In this document: positions 63,792-64,000 of the stretch, piece by piece
Position numbering within the stretch: the stretch's first letter is position 1
How the letters are laid out: each line of letters opens with the position of its first letter
Assembly: GCF_000234665.1 (NCBI RefSeq)
Contig: NC_018337.1
Coordinates: 768,222-832,221 of the forward strand
Reading direction: 5' to 3'
Source: Leishmania mexicana MHOM/GT/2001/U1103
Lineage: Eukaryota > Euglenozoa > Kinetoplastea > Trypanosomatida > Trypanosomatidae
Length of the DNA: 64,000 bases
Program-made: the position numbers and the translations under genes
Notes under the pieces: generated by a model
The model's database searches: none
The model's input: the letters and a program-made list of their open reading frames with translations, nothing else
Told to the model about the DNA's origin: nothing

Positions 63792-64000
63792 CCCATCGAC
63801 CGACACCCAAGTCCGACTCGATCTACCTTTGCTCGTCTATCCGTTTCTACCGTTGTGCCCCTCACCCACCTGGCAAGCGGGCAGTGGAGTCCGCGTACGA
63901 GTTGGGAAAAAGACAGATGTGCGAAAGCGACGCCAATGATGAGCGCCTGCTTCACACAAGAGAACGGACCCCCCCCGCAAAAAAAAAGAAGAGGAAAGGA
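63792..64000. other. Upstream region of the EHD-like gene
   Basis: T-rich and C-rich sequence on the coding strand (63970-63995) leads towards the ATG at 63791, probably the pyrimidine tract for trans-splicing. Nothing else is seen. Confidence 0.4.

Noticed and set aside
1..64000. Strand-switch region, tRNA cluster or horizontally acquired island
   Set aside because: All supportable genes share one strand and one style of codon use; no tRNA-like cloverleaf or compositional break was seen by eye.

Overview
This 64 kb window looks like nuclear DNA of a kinetoplastid of the Leishmania type. It carries 13 supportable protein genes, all on the minus strand, intronless and with G/C-rich third positions. 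They are separated by 0.9 to 5.2 kb of low-complexity DNA: poly-A/T and polypyrimidine tracts, CA/TG and TA microsatellites. This is the layout of one polycistronic unit transcribed from position 64000 towards position 1, with mRNAs matured by spliced-leader trans-splicing. Two copies of a repeat that I read as a SIDER-type retroposon relic favour Leishmania within the family. No tRNA, rRNA, CRISPR array or intact mobile element was seen.

In transcription order the genes are: an EHD-family membrane ATPase without an EH domain (62172-63791); a Prp43/DHX15-like DEAH RNA helicase (58702-61017); a very large Kelch protein (51888-57740); a GH65 disaccharide-phosphorylase-like enzyme fused to a degenerate HAD domain (44207-47752); a small two-TM membrane protein (42731-43204); a PDE12-like phosphodiesterase/deadenylase with a mitochondrial-type N-terminus (39262-41763); a disordered protein (35028-38267); a thioredoxin/PDI-like secretory protein (28509-29810); a protein combining two kinase-like domains, a Cys/His finger, leucine-rich repeats and a dual-specificity phosphatase (19365-24119); a 1545-residue helical protein (10357-14994); 8-oxoguanine DNA glycosylase (7775-9481); a coiled-coil protein (5010-6485); and the N-terminal part of a PERK-like eIF2-alpha kinase that runs off the window at position 1.

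Grouping here has no operon-like meaning, since neighbouring kinetoplastid genes are usually unrelated in function. A few pairs still touch the same biology: PERK-like kinase and PDI-like protein (ER folding stress), PDE12-like enzyme and DEAH helicase (RNA metabolism). The long spacers at 15-19.4, 24.1-28.5, 29.8-35 and 47.8-51.9 kb hold long UTRs. Two of them carry the retroposon relics in probable 3'UTRs, and one carries a decayed reading frame (31285-32520).

The points most worth a second look are the GH65-HAD fusion whose HAD domain has lost its nucleophile, the kinase-phosphatase protein whose two kinase domains both lack the catalytic aspartate, the decayed gene, the retroposon pair, and the confused start region of OGG1. 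All assignments rest on reading sequence and motifs by eye. Start codons were chosen as the first ATG after a polypyrimidine tract, so several proteins are shorter than the maximal open frame.
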